Source of the DNA: Linnemannia elongata
Lineage: Eukaryota; Mortierellomycota; Mortierellomycetes; Mortierellales; Mortierellaceae
Direction of reading: 5' to 3'
Length of the DNA stretch: 64,000 nt
Assembly (NCBI GenBank): GCA_036320915.1
Contig: JAXBDG010000010.1
Location: 1,488,001 to 1,552,000, forward strand
Positions 21,390-32,035 of the stretch are shown here, piece by piece. The notes under the pieces were generated by a model. It saw only the letters and a program-made list of their open reading frames with translations. It had not been told where the DNA came from and did not search any database. Every line of letters starts with the position of its first letter. The stretch's first letter is position 1. The translations under genes and the position numbers were made by a program.

Positions 21390-21423
<34 letters not shown>
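21390..21423. repeat. Poly(T) tract, 34 bp (poly(A) on minus strand)
   Basis: On the minus strand this is a 34-base A run beginning about 30 bases after an AATAAA (21453-21458) that overlaps the stop codon of the LRR-family fragment. This is the arrangement of a polyadenylated cDNA end. Confidence 0.9.
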
Positions 21424-21457
21424 CTTTCAGTAACAATATATTGAACACGATGTTTAT

Positions 21458-22183
21458 TTACTTCCTTTGGTTCATCTTGCCAACAGCCTTTTGGCGATAT
21501 CGACTCCGATCCCCCCTAGTCCTCATCTTCCTCCCCCATCCAAACTCCTCACTCTCAGCCACCCCGACGACAAAGATCTCAAAATCGCGACTATGAACCA
21601 CATGGCTCACTCTCGCACTGGTGTACGAATTACAATAACCACCCCTATAGCATGATCCTGAGCATCTCGTACCAGCTTCTGCGTATGGGTGACAGCCCTG
21701 GTTGATATCGTCCCAGTCCTTCCATTGGCGGCCTACACGGGCGTTGTAGATGTCGCCCGTGCTCCAGGGGGGTTGTTCGTTGCTGCAGTCGGGGATATCG
21801 TGAGAGCCTGCGGGGAGTTGGGTCTTGTTTTCATACTGTCGTGCTGCTGCTTTGATGAGGTGTAAAGGCACAATGGACGACTGTATGTGGGGTTGGGGGA
21901 GCCAAGGGAGACAGAGCCACACGAGGTTCTCCTGATTCACTTCTCCCCACCACCCCTTCGATGTCCGTTCGTATCCCCCAGTTTTGTTTGTGTCAGTGAC
22001 CTCGGTTTCACAGAACAGCTCCAAAGCATTCTCCAACGTCATCTCTGAGATACTCGAACACATATACCACTCAATTTCCAGATCCCGCAGTTGCTTCAGA
22101 TCTTTGAGACGACCAAAAAGTTCCCCCAGCATTTCATTTGATGTGATAATATTCGTTATTTTTCGAATGTTCTTCAATGTTCG
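21458..22183 (-). pseudogene. 5'-truncated F-box/LRR-family fragment, possible retrocopy
   Basis: A continuous frame of about 240 residues without a proper start opens directly out of a homopolymer. Its N-terminal part (GRLKDLKQLRDLEIEW, then LENALELF) resembles the last leucine-rich repeats of the F-box/LRR families expanded in Mortierella-like fungi. The rest is Trp- and Cys-containing (SKGWWGE, DWDDINQGCHPY, RCSGSC). F-box and most LRRs are absent, and SMG9 ends only about 150 bp upstream, so the full gene is not here. No intron is evident. An AATAAA overlaps the stop and a 34-base A run follows, as in a reverse-transcribed mRNA. Family assignment rests on memory of pattern, not alignment. 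Confidence 0.42.

Positions 22184-22222
<39 letters not shown>
22184..22222. repeat. Poly(A) tract, 39 bp
   Basis: Uninterrupted run of 39 A, the longest homopolymer in the window, at the 5' boundary of the LRR-family fragment (T run in its sense orientation). Confidence 0.95.
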
Positions 22223-22223
<1 letters not shown>

Positions 22224-22375
22224 AAGGACGGTCAACTGCCTGCGTGATGATCTGTATTATCATCTCTATCCCTTTCGCCCACAGCCAACTCAGTTTCTCA
22301 CAGGCACATTCCCCAGGGTCATAAGTGGCTCCAAAGAAAGGTGCATGCCATTGTTTTATTATTTTGTACAGCTGC

Positions 22376-25300
22376 TCAACCGTCCCGAGAAAGCTTGGCA
22401 GCACGGACATATTCCGCCAAAAAGTCCGCCTTCCGGATCGTATCCCAAGTTCTCGTAGCGTACCGCAGCCTACCAGAAATAAATAACAGAGAATATTAGA
22501 AATGCGAAACAAGCATACAAAAAAAAAACAATCCATTTTTCCATAACCAACACATACCATTCTCGCTCAGAGGCCATTCCCGGCCGGTTGCGAGGTCCGA
22601 GTGCAGGCCCACCTTGCGGCCGCATCGATAGCGAAAGAATTTTGTTCCTGAGTCCTTTTGTCCAGACACTCCAGCGTTCCTGATCCTGCAAAAGGGCTGC
22701 ATAGACGTCATGGTCGGGGGTATTAGACGATCCACCTAGAATGCTATGTCGATTCAAGTTGACAGACAACGATGCCATGGCTGCATAAAGAGATGATGCA
22801 GGCTGTGTCGTTGCTGTTGCCTGACTGATCTGCTGGCGATGGTTTGGAGACGACTTTTTTGAGGTGGATCCTGCACCAGGCCTGGACAGACTTTGAGTGA
22901 CTAGTGTCGAATCCAAAGGCAGCATTACAAAGTTGAGCTGTTGCCCTGCTCTCTTCTCATCCAAGACAATCTCTTGTGACCGCAATGGTTGTCGGGGCTC
23001 CATTTTAAGTTCCTCTCCACTTGACTCTTCCCCAGATTCCGATCCTGACAAAGACACTGAATCATCCGACAGTTGCGAAAGTCGCTCCCTCCGCTCCATC
23101 GTCATGACAGCTGTGGTGTTGGGAGCCCTTTTGAATGAATCCTCAAACCGAGGAAAGATGGTCGTCATGTTGATCGATCCGAACAGCTGCAAATTGGAGT
23201 GCTGCCAGAGTTGTGCTTGTTTTACTGCAATGTCACGATAATGATCCGGGCCAAACGCCATCGGTGAGACTTTGTTCGATATAAATACTAATGGCGTAAA
23301 GAAACAGAGTCAGTAAACTATGTATGTGGTTGATGGTACTGTATGCATACCATAAAGATCGTCAATTCTTACCAATGTCGGCGCACCAGTCGCCAAGGCC
23401 GTCCCTCCCGTCCGGTGTTTGTCCCGGCGTGCCCGTTCCTTGACCTGGCACGCCACCTTGCGTCGCTGATGAAGAAGCGGAGAGTGCCTTCATAAAGACC
23501 TCGACACGTTGCAAAAGTCGAAAGCTTTTGCTGCTCGATGGTTCATCGTCCTTGCCCAGAACCAAGACGACATTACAGACCGAGATCAAGAATGTTGCCA
23601 GGATCAATGCCTGCTGGTCCAGCCAAATGTCGATCGGGATCCCGTCAGCCACTCGCTCGTTCCTGAGTGCATTTTCCAAATTTGAGAGACAAAATATTGG
23701 CTCGGTGTCGAGGAGAATCATCCTTTCAGGGGTAATGTACATGTCGATTCCTGAAGTTTGGTATCCTGCAACAGCTGCCATTTGAGGGGGTTGTTTCGGG
23801 AATGCTGCTGATGCCAAGGGTGTAGGACAGAATGACGAGAGGAGTGATGACTTTCCAACCCCTTGTGATCCAAGAATCCCAACCACAAAGTGTCCTGGGT
23901 GCTCCGACATCCACTATTTTAAAAATGTTCAATGCAAGATGTTAATAATTAGCCCCTTTTCCATGTCTATCCAGATAGGCTGATATAGATGAGCGGTCCA
24001 TGATCTCATTACCTGTTCTGCACCCTCCTGGATCTTTCCTTGTTCATTCATCAGCTTGACCGATTGAGAACCCATGGGAGGAGGCATTGGGACGACTTGC
24101 TGCGGTGGTAGTAATCGCCCTCCCGCAGACAGAGATCCTCCTGCAGAATGAGGGCCACCACCCATGGAGCGATGGTCTCTTATTCCTGGCATCGAGTATG
24201 GTCCAGCAGGACCTCGTGGCTGAAGGTGTGGAGGTAGCGCCTGAAGTTGCTGTTGGTGTGCATGCTGTTGGTGCTGTTGGTGCTGTTGTGTTTGTTGTTG
24301 CAGTTGTTGATTTGAATTAGTTCCTTGCCAAGAATACACAGTCCTGCCAGCAGGTGCTTGTCGTCGATTGTTACCCTTGTTTGCCTCCGACCCTCTGGCA
24401 TCCTCATCGTACAGCTCCCCAGTTCCTCTCCCGCCTCCAATACCCCCATTGCTGGTTGGGTTGGGTTGGAGGATCTGTCTCTGGAAACTATTGGGATCGA
24501 CAATGACGCGATGGGTTGCCTGCTGTTGGTGTTGTTGCTGTTTTGAAGATCCGTCGTTGCTGTTAGGGTTGTTGCTATTGGTGTTACTGCTGAAATGGTC
24601 ATCTCTACCAGACCCCTGCTGTTGGCCTTTCCTATTCCGCCGTGGTCGATCCCTTCGCCTTGGTTTTACATCGCTGACATCCGATTCTGATAGCTGCGAA
24701 TGCTGTTGTTGCTGGGGCTGCTGTTGTTGCTGTTGTTGCTGAAGTAGTGACGAAGACGAATGATTGCTGGCTAAACTCATGATTGAGTTGGAGCGCTCCC
24801 GACGTCCCCCTCCACCACCAGACACGACAGCGGCTCCTCCTCTACTAGGCGGAACTCCTCCCATGACGCCCTTGTTCATCCCAATATTCCCACCGTCTAT
24901 TCCGCCTAGTCCTGGAGGTGGTGACATGAACGATGGCGGTGCCTGAGGTGGCGGCTGCGGCATATGTCTAGACATGGCCCCCCTGAGCTGCTGTTGCTGT
25001 TGTGGTGGCTGTGGCGGAGGAGGATTAGGATATGACGAGTATTGTTGGTAGGGCTGGCCGTAATTAGGGTATCCTTGTTGCTGCTGTGTTTGCTGAGGTT
25101 GTAATGAGAGACCGGGTGGAGGACCTATGATGCCTGGTGGACCCATTCCTCCGCGAGGGATGATCTCTGCATCCTGAGGTGCGACACGGGTGAGCAGTTT
25201 GAATGGCGCCGCAGCAGGGTTCTGTCCGTGGGAATGACCTCCATTGTCTCTGTCTCTGTCTCTGTCTCTACCTCCTCCACGTCCACCGCTCCGACCGCCT

Positions 25301-25404
25301 CCGTTACTGTTGCCTCCTCCTCCTCCTCCTGCTCCAGAGTGCCGTGAAGAAGAGCCCCGCATGGTCAAAGGTGTCTGGTTGATCCGATGTGGGGGTTGAA
25401 GCAA
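22376..25404 (-). CDS. SMG9: SMG9, nonsense-mediated mRNA decay factor
   Basis: Four exons: 25404-24013, 23913-23373, 23287-22558 and 22469-22376, all in phase, giving 918 residues. A start at 25362 (MRGSSSRHS) is an alternative. The N-terminal ~460 residues are low-complexity Gly/Gln/Pro-rich with an RD repeat. The C-terminal half is the SMG9 G-domain-like fold: P-loop GSQGVGKSS (about 475-483), QTSGIDMYITPERMILLDTEP (strand and Walker B region), FLISVCNVVLVL, then IVFISNKV. The last exon ends REWLRYATRTWDTIRKADF, matching the conserved C-terminal helix of animal SMG9 (NWFHYAARIWDGVRKS). SMG9 binds SMG8 and restrains the SMG1 kinase that phosphorylates UPF1. A long insertion (about 690-880) separates the core from the last helix. 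SMG1-type decay is absent from many yeasts, so its presence fits an early-diverging fungus. Confidence 0.88.
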
Positions 25405-26595
25405 ATGGTTGAAGAAAGTTGAATGGTCAGCACCAAGAGCGGGAAAAGGGAGTACAGAAAAGGTTCAGGAAGTGGCTTTGCTCAGCCAAGGTTTCAAAAG
25501 TCAGAAGGGCTATCGAGAATTGATGGCAAAAAACTGGGAGCGCAATTGGGGGCCATGCTTCTTGGGATATGTGTAGAGACCTGGCACGCCCACAACCGAG
25601 GGGGGGGGGGCATGAGCATGAACGGTAAACGCGCAACGAAAACAGAAAGAGAAGAGGACACCAGAACGGCGCTGACTAGTACATTAGCTGATCTCCACAA
25701 AAACACGTTGTTCACGAAAGTTACGTTAACCACCAACAACAAGAAGAAAGAAAAATGTCGCTCCAAGTCCCCATAGAGCCCATCTTTCTTCCTCTTCGTT
25801 TGTTCTCAACGATCCGAGAAAAATCTCTTCCAGGAAAGGGAAAATCGAGATCTGGGTCAGAGGGGAACCAGGATCGATGGTGACGAACCAGAACAATCGA
25901 GCATTCTGGATCCATCCCTTCCTTCTCCCTTCAGGCTCCTTCTCTTAGATATCACTTCCACCACTACTCAACTTTTCGGGACTATATCATAGTAGCCATC
26001 ACAGAATCGGAAACACTGCTATGCTAGCATTGGCACCGTCCTGCATAACATTATTTTTTTTACTTGCCACCAAGGACAATCTGAAAACGAAGTTGCCATT
26101 CCGTGTTCTAACCACCACGTTACCTAACTATGAACTAACATGACACCATGCTCTCAATGAGCACGTTGAAGCACGTTTTCTTGCTTCATATCAACATGCA
26201 GGAGGCCCTGACAGGCGGTTTCATGCGCACCAAGATCGAGAGAGAAGGACCCAACTGAGAGAAGGTACTATGTGACAGAATCCCGTTTCTTGTTTTTTAT
26301 TCAACAATCATCCGAAGTCCAAAGGAAAGGATTCCTTGATGGCGTTCGAACCCAAAATGCAAGGAGCAATGAAGTTACAAGATAGTATAAAATAGCTATA
26401 GGTCCTTCCTTTTTCATTTTTTTCACCACTCTTCTCGCTTTTTCACTCACCCTTTCCTTGGCTCGACTATCAGCAGCCCACTTCAGGAAATTTGCGCAAA
26501 CATATCTGGACATTTCAACATTCCTCCTTTCTTTACTTTTTTCAATTCCTTCTTCACTGACCAAAGCCCATAAACAACAACCCTCGCACAAGGAC
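25405..26595. other. Divergent intergenic region, SMG9 and secreted protein
   Basis: Probably contains two divergent promoters. A TATA box for the rightward gene is visible; no other gene or repeat recognised. Confidence 0.45.
26386..26392 (+). promoter_or_regulatory. TATA box of secreted-protein gene
   Basis: TATAAAA about 210 bp before the start codon, followed by a CT-rich leader. Confidence 0.5.
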
Positions 26596-27932
26596 ATGTT
26601 GATGCTCAAAATCAGCTCAGCGGCCAAGTTGGTCGCCTTGGCCATGGCCAGCTTCATGCTCGCATCTTCCACATCTGCGGCACCCGTACTTAACCTCCAC
26701 AGCGAAGGAGGAGATTCCTTGCCAGCCATCGACTGTGTCAAGATCCAGAGCGACATCACTCGTGAAAACGCACCCGTAGTGCTGGGTAAACAGGGCCTGA
26801 TCAAGATTGACGTCTCTGGATGCGACCCTTCTTTGGTCGACACCGCACAACCATGGACTGTCACTCTTGTTAACTGTGAACACCATTACGATGCCGTCAA
26901 GCTGGCCGACCTTGTAAGCCATTTCTTTCCTCCTTCATTTACCTACCATCAAGAAACGATATACTTTTGAAAAAACTGTCCACTCACACGTTCATCCCAT
27001 TTGCCACATAGATCGGAGGAGCAGATCAGAAAGAGTACACTTTCGCTGTCAACACCCAGTCCAACACTCTTATGGCCATCAACACTGGTAGCGGTTCATC
27101 GACAGCAACCGATTCACCCAAGTTTCACATCCAGGTCGACGCCACCTCCAATGATGGAGCCAAGCGACTTACTGGAAGAACCGCATCGTTCAACCTTGCA
27201 GCCAACTCTTTTTTCCAGAAGCGAGACGATGACATTATCCCACCCGTCGATGGCGCTGCTATGCCCGAGATCGCTTCACCAGTCGATGGCGCATTAGCCC
27301 CTGAGGTCGTTGAGGCGGCCAAGGCTGAAGATATTTCTCCTGTAGCAACAGCAATACCACCAGCTACACCAGCTGTCACTGGCGCCCCTGCTGTTGAACC
27401 AGCTGCGCCTGCCATTCCTACAGGCAACCCTCCAACCACCACGACTGTCAAGAATCCACCTACTACTACCATTGTCACCTCGACCAAGCCTCCAGTTATC
27501 ACTACTGTCAAGCCCTCGACAACCCCAGTTGTCACAACAACTTCTATCCCTTCGGCCACCTCCAAGACCCCCACTGTCGCTGCTACTCCCTCCCCATCGC
27601 CCTCACCAGCACCAGCAGTGATCCCTAACCCAACCTACCCCAACACCCCACTCGAGATCATCGACCCTTCGACCCTCGCCACCCCTTCCGGTCCCAATCA
27701 AGCAGCCCCCGGTGACCCAGCAGCCCCAAAAGTGATCCAAGAGCCCAAGAAAAGACCAAATTCAGGTGAAGTCTTTCTCAAATATGCCGGTGCCGGATCT
27801 GCAATCTTGAGCACTATTGGGTTGGGAGTGGGCGGTCTTGTGGGTGGTATTGTTGGTGGTACTGTTGGGTTATTGATCGGTGTCTCTGCGGCGCTTGTTA
27901 ACTCACTTTACTATGCTCCTAATGTCGCCTGA
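26596..27932 (+). CDS. Secreted Ser/Thr/Pro-rich surface protein with C-terminal glycine-zipper helix
   Basis: Two exons, 26596-26913 and 27012-27932 (98-bp intron, GTAAGC...TAG, phase 0), give 412 residues. An in-frame ATG two codons later is an equally good start. A signal peptide ends near residue 28 (STSA/AP). A globular ectodomain (about 30-200) has three Cys (DCVKI, VSGCDP, VNCEHH). A Pro/Thr/Val-rich mucin-like stalk with PTTTTV, PTTTIV and PVITTV runs covers about 205-345. The C terminus (about 378-405) is a hydrophobic Gly-rich helix with GGLVGGIVGG spacing, near the end. It could be a tail anchor, a GPI-type signal or a membrane-inserting helix; a canonical omega site is not obvious. 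Cell-wall or surface localisation is inferred; no family recognised. Confidence 0.75.
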
Positions 27933-28307
27933 AGCGCAACTTTCAAAAACATGAAAGCAATGAGCCCCTTGCCTCTTACCCACGCGAGTAGCACACATAT
28001 ACCCCTCTACCTAATATCTAATACAATAAACCAAATACTTTGCCTTCACTGAGGTTCATGCTTGGAGAAATTGATCGGCACCATTGGACGCGTTGTTACA
28101 CGTGATGCGTGATGCTACAACCCATGCAAGCATGCCCAATGCCACCATCCGAGGCGTCACCACCCTTTTACTTTTTCAATCTTTCTCTTTCAATCTTTAC
28201 CCTTGTGCCCTCTCTCTCTTTCTCTCTTTACCCCATTTCGTCCCAGATACACGCTCGTATCGTCAAGGAAGGTAAATTAACAACAAGGACAACAGTAAAA
28301 CCTAGCC

Positions 28308-30140
28308 ATGGTCGACTTTGGAACAACACAACCTCCCAAATACTCGGCCTCCGCCTCCTCAGCTTCTATCAGACAAAGGCGCCCAACCACCACCACCACC
28401 TCCACCTCCTCCACGCGGTCAAATTCGCCTTCGCCACTTCTCTCACAACTAGACACGCCTCAACCCCCAGAGTCACCATTACCTTCGCACGAGCAAGTAA
28501 GAGAAGGCGGGGAAGAAGGAAACGCTGGAAAGGCGTCTTTCTCAACTCTGCTCAGCACCTACGCGTTGCTTCCGCTACGTCGCCTATCTATCCTAGTACT
28601 GGTCTTGTCTTTGCTCTGGATATCACTCTCCTTCTGGCTCTCAATCGCTTGTGAGTCTGACTTTAAAATTGTAGAGGACGTTGCTGGGCAGGATCAACCT
28701 CTGAATGTCGCCTCAGAGGGATCGAGTTCCTTTTCGAGCTCGCCGTCGTCACTCAGCAAGACAGAAGCACCCGACTTCATCTACCTTATCAAAAGGCAAG
28801 CGGCCATGTTTGAAGCCTTTTCACAGTTCCTATCCTCCCTCAACACACCCATCATCCTCGACGACAAGAGCAGCGACTCTTATACGGATCACGAGAGCAA
28901 CATCAACAATGGTGACTGCCGCGATGATACCGATCAAGTCGCGGAGCAGGACTCTTACGGTCTTGAAGCTCGCACGGCAGCCTCCGGAAAGGAGTTCCTA
29001 CCACTCTACATGTCCATGAAGATGTCAGAGCTCGCTGTGATCGATCTAAAGGTGGCCGTCAAGCATTCACTCCTTCCAGATGAGACACGGGCGCTTCTGG
29101 TCGACCATCTGGGGGACTTTCAAATGGCAGCCAAAGTCCACACAAGAAAGCTACAGTTCTTGGAGGCGAGGAACAAAGGATGGGTCGAGGGCGTGATTGC
29201 TCGCAATGTGTTCTTAGGTGCGGAGCTGAAACGACTTGAGGGGATGTCAGCCAAGCGATATGTTGCTTGGGCTCGTTTATGCAAATTCTTTTGCGTCTCT
29301 CATCGTAATGACCATCGTCTTCATGGTAAGCATGCCCTTGATTCAATTTATCTTTGCTTCGCACAAGCCTTGCAAAAATGGAACGATGCATGGGAAAATG
29401 ACTCTTGCACTCTATCCTTTTTTTTTTTTTTTTGCATATATATGTAGCTCGTAAGGTGACATCCGTGGAAAAGAAGCTGGATCGATTGTTCTTCAATGCA
29501 TTGAAGGAAGACCGGGGACAGTTGCGCAAGACGATTTTGCAGGTCCAAGAATTGCAGCAGAGGTAAGTCGCACTCTGTGGGTTAACTTTTTGGTGTTTGG
29601 AGCATGGTTCCACAGCATTGTTACATGAATGCAAAGGACTGATAATCTGTGCATCCCCCCTGTATCTTTTTATTTTCTTATTTTAGCCTTGATGCCATGG
29701 ACCAAACGCGCCAGACCCTCCAGGATATACTGGGCTCTGAACGCGGACACCAGGAACAACTCCAACGCGACATCATGGCGTACGTGTGGACACACTTGGG
29801 TGGCCACCAGTTCGAGCAAGAAACCTACCGCAAAAACCTCGCACTGCTGAAGAGTATGAACAAGCAACAGAAGCGCACAGGGGGACATCTTCAATGGATC
29901 CTCTTGGAGCTGACAGAGTTCGAAGCAGAGCTAGAGTTACTGTGGGAGCGGATAGTCGATGCAGGGGTCTTTGAGGCTCAGGAGGGTGCCGGAAGGGGTC
30001 AGAGCCAGGGACAGAGAAAAGGACAGGGTTCGGCCAAGAAAGCTAACGGCAAAAAGAAGACCATCTCACTGCAGGATGAGATCGATCAGATCGAGACTGT
30101 GACCAACAGTCTGAAGGCCAGAAAAGTTCCCGTTTTCTAA
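28308..30140 (+). CDS. Single-pass coiled-coil membrane protein, unknown
   Basis: Three exons, 28308-29325, 29448-29562 and 29687-30140, all with consensus splice sites and matching phase, give 528 residues. A Ser/Thr-rich N terminus of 90 residues precedes one hydrophobic helix at 93-115 (LSILVLVLSLLWISLSFWL). The remainder is helical and charged, including DETRALLVDHLGDFQ, KVTSVEKKLDRLF and QELQQSLDAMDQTRQTLQDI, which look like coiled coil. The C terminus is a KKANGKKK basic stretch. No signal peptide, so the protein is probably anchored with the long helical part lumenal or cytosolic (ER, nuclear envelope or mitochondrion). An alternative frame near 29250-29325 reads as a second hydrophobic helix but cannot be spliced onward without a stop. 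I do not recognise a family. Confidence 0.72.
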
Positions 30141-30296
30141 GTCCCCACATGCCACTTGTCCACCAATTCGCACCCATATCGCCACCAAAGTGATAGATAG
30201 CAGCTCTCAATCGAATAAAGAATTTGCAATGGAACGCGTCAAGAAAAAATACATGCAAATGGAAAGTGGTTTAATCGAAAAAGGGGAGGATGGGAC

Positions 30297-31425
30297 TTAA
30301 TAACCAAAGCCAAGACCGACGCTCCTGCCCTTCTTCATCTGCTGTTTGATTTTGAGTCCCTCCTTGAACTGTTTCTCCAAGTCCCGGGTCACTTGCCGTC
30401 CAACCATGCTATCGATCGCAGAATCAGTGTTGGTATGTGTTGATGAAGATGGGGCAAGAGAAGCCAATGATCCAAACAATCCACCCTTCTTGGCCGCTGG
30501 TGCTGCTGCACCTCCATCAGTGTTCTTCTTGGCTCCGAGGAGGCGCAAGAACTTGTCGTTTTGCTTCTCGTTACCCAGATCTGCTTGGCTCCAATCATTC
30601 CATCGCTTCTCGACAGCTGGTGCTACTGGTGCTGGTGTCGGCTCGGGTGTCGATTCCTCCTTCTTGTTCTTTTTCTCCTTCTTCTCCTTCTTCTCCTTCT
30701 TCTCCTTCTCGACCTTCTCGGCCTTCTCGGACTTCTCGGACTTCTCGGACTTGTCCTTCTTCTCCTTCTTCTCCTCCTTCTCCTTCTTGTCAGCCTTCTC
30801 CTTCTTCTCCTTCTTCTCCTTCTTGTCAGCCTTGTCCTCCTTGTCCTTCTTGCCAGCTCTGTCCTCCTTGTCCTTCTTCTCCTTCTTCTCAGCCTTGGGC
30901 TCCTTGTCCTTCTTCTCCTTCTTCTCAGCCTTGAGCTCCTTCTCCTTCTTCTCGGACTTCTTCTTGTCCTTCTTCTCCTTCTTCTCCTCCTTGACCTCCT
31001 CGGTATCGACATCCATGGGCACAGCAGCGGCCTCCTCCTTGGCAGCCTTCTTCTCCTTCGTTTCCTTCTTCTCCTTCGTCTCCTTCACTTTCTTCTCGGT
31101 CTTGTCCTCCTTGTCCTTCTTCTCAGTTTTATCCTTCTTGTCCTTTTTCTCCTTCTTTTCAGACTTGTCCTTCTTCTTCTCCTTCTTCTCCTTCTTCTCC
31201 TTCTTGTCGACCTTCACGACCTGAACAGGGGTATCCTCCATCTCTAATTAATATGAATGAAAATAATAGCAATCATGGTTTAGCTTCCTAAATTCCTTTG
31301 TCTTTTACTTTTTCAGGCTTTGTCGATTTTCCACCACTTCGCCGAAACAGAGAGAGGGATTTTCGATCCTTGGAAGTTTTATCATTTTTACTCTAGATCC
31401 TGTGAGAACATAAATAAATAAATAA

Positions 31426-31460
<35 letters not shown>

Positions 31461-31778
31461 ACCTGCGCATTTTCTCCAATCCCCTTTTCTTTCCTCTTTC
31501 AAACTTGCCCACATTATGTCGAGCGTTGATCGACATTCCCAAGTGAGGTTGGTCACGCGTTTATCCCTGTTTTCTCTCGTTCCTCTTTCCTTTTTGCCAT
31601 TTTTACTCCTCCCAAAAGCCCGTGCAACTGTTGTCTTCTTGCTTATCGAAAGAAAAAAAACAACAAAACAAAATGTCCGTTGGATTCTTTTGCTCCTGCT
31701 CCTGAAGGAATAAAAGAAAAAAAAAATGCGGGCTTAGTTCTTACCCTCTGCTGTGCGCTTCTTTCCTGAGACGGCCAT
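30297..31778 (-). CDS. Lys/Glu-rich protein with C-terminal SMAP (small acidic protein) domain
   Basis: Exon 1 (31778-31745) encodes only MAVSGKKRTAE plus one base. A 501-bp intron (GTAAGA...TAG) leads to exon 2 (31243-30297). The join is in phase, giving 326 residues. A 5' truncated alternative would start at MEDTP (31241). Residues about 20-225 are nearly pure KKEKK/KKDK repeats. The C terminus matches the SMAP domain of human C11orf58: WSQADLGNEKQNDKFLRLLG, then a helix DLEKQFKEGL and a terminal VGLGFGY. The domain family is conserved but biochemically undefined; nuclear localisation is likely from the lysine content. It converges with the coiled-coil gene, 156 bp apart. The long intron carries an (AAAT)n/A30 tract. 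Confidence 0.75.
31411..31457. repeat. (AAAT)n plus poly(A), inside SMAP-gene intron
   Basis: About five AAAT units run into a run of about 30 A. In the coding (minus) orientation it is a T tract within the proposed 501-bp intron. Confidence 0.9.
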
Positions 31779-32035
31779 GGTTGATGTGTTGTTGTACTTG
31801 GGGGTGTTCGAACGGGTGATGGTTGTTGAGAATGACAAAGGAATGAACGTTGGGACTTTTAAGCAAGGCTGCAAAAAAAAAAGAAAAAAGGAAATCAATC
31901 TGCCAAGCCACAATCCAAACAACATTCTCACAGGAATGTAATTCATGCATCAAACACCCTCAGAATTGATAAAATCAATGACATCCAGCACGAAATCGAT
32001 TACGGTCAAGTTACGAGAATTTATTGTTAAGAAAG

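Noticed and set aside
22226..22375. Continuation of the LRR fragment into the SMG9 3' region
   Set aside because: The frame downstream of the SMG9 stop ends in the homopolymer and has no LRR or F-box pattern.
29236..29454. Hydrophobic frame resembling a second membrane helix in the coiled-coil gene
   Set aside because: Splicing it to the next exon at 29448 gives an immediate stop, while the other frame joins cleanly.
30346..31247. Long plus-strand frames of Phe/Ser, Leu and antisense Arg over the SMAP gene
   Set aside because: Direct complement or frame shadow of the KKEKK repeat.
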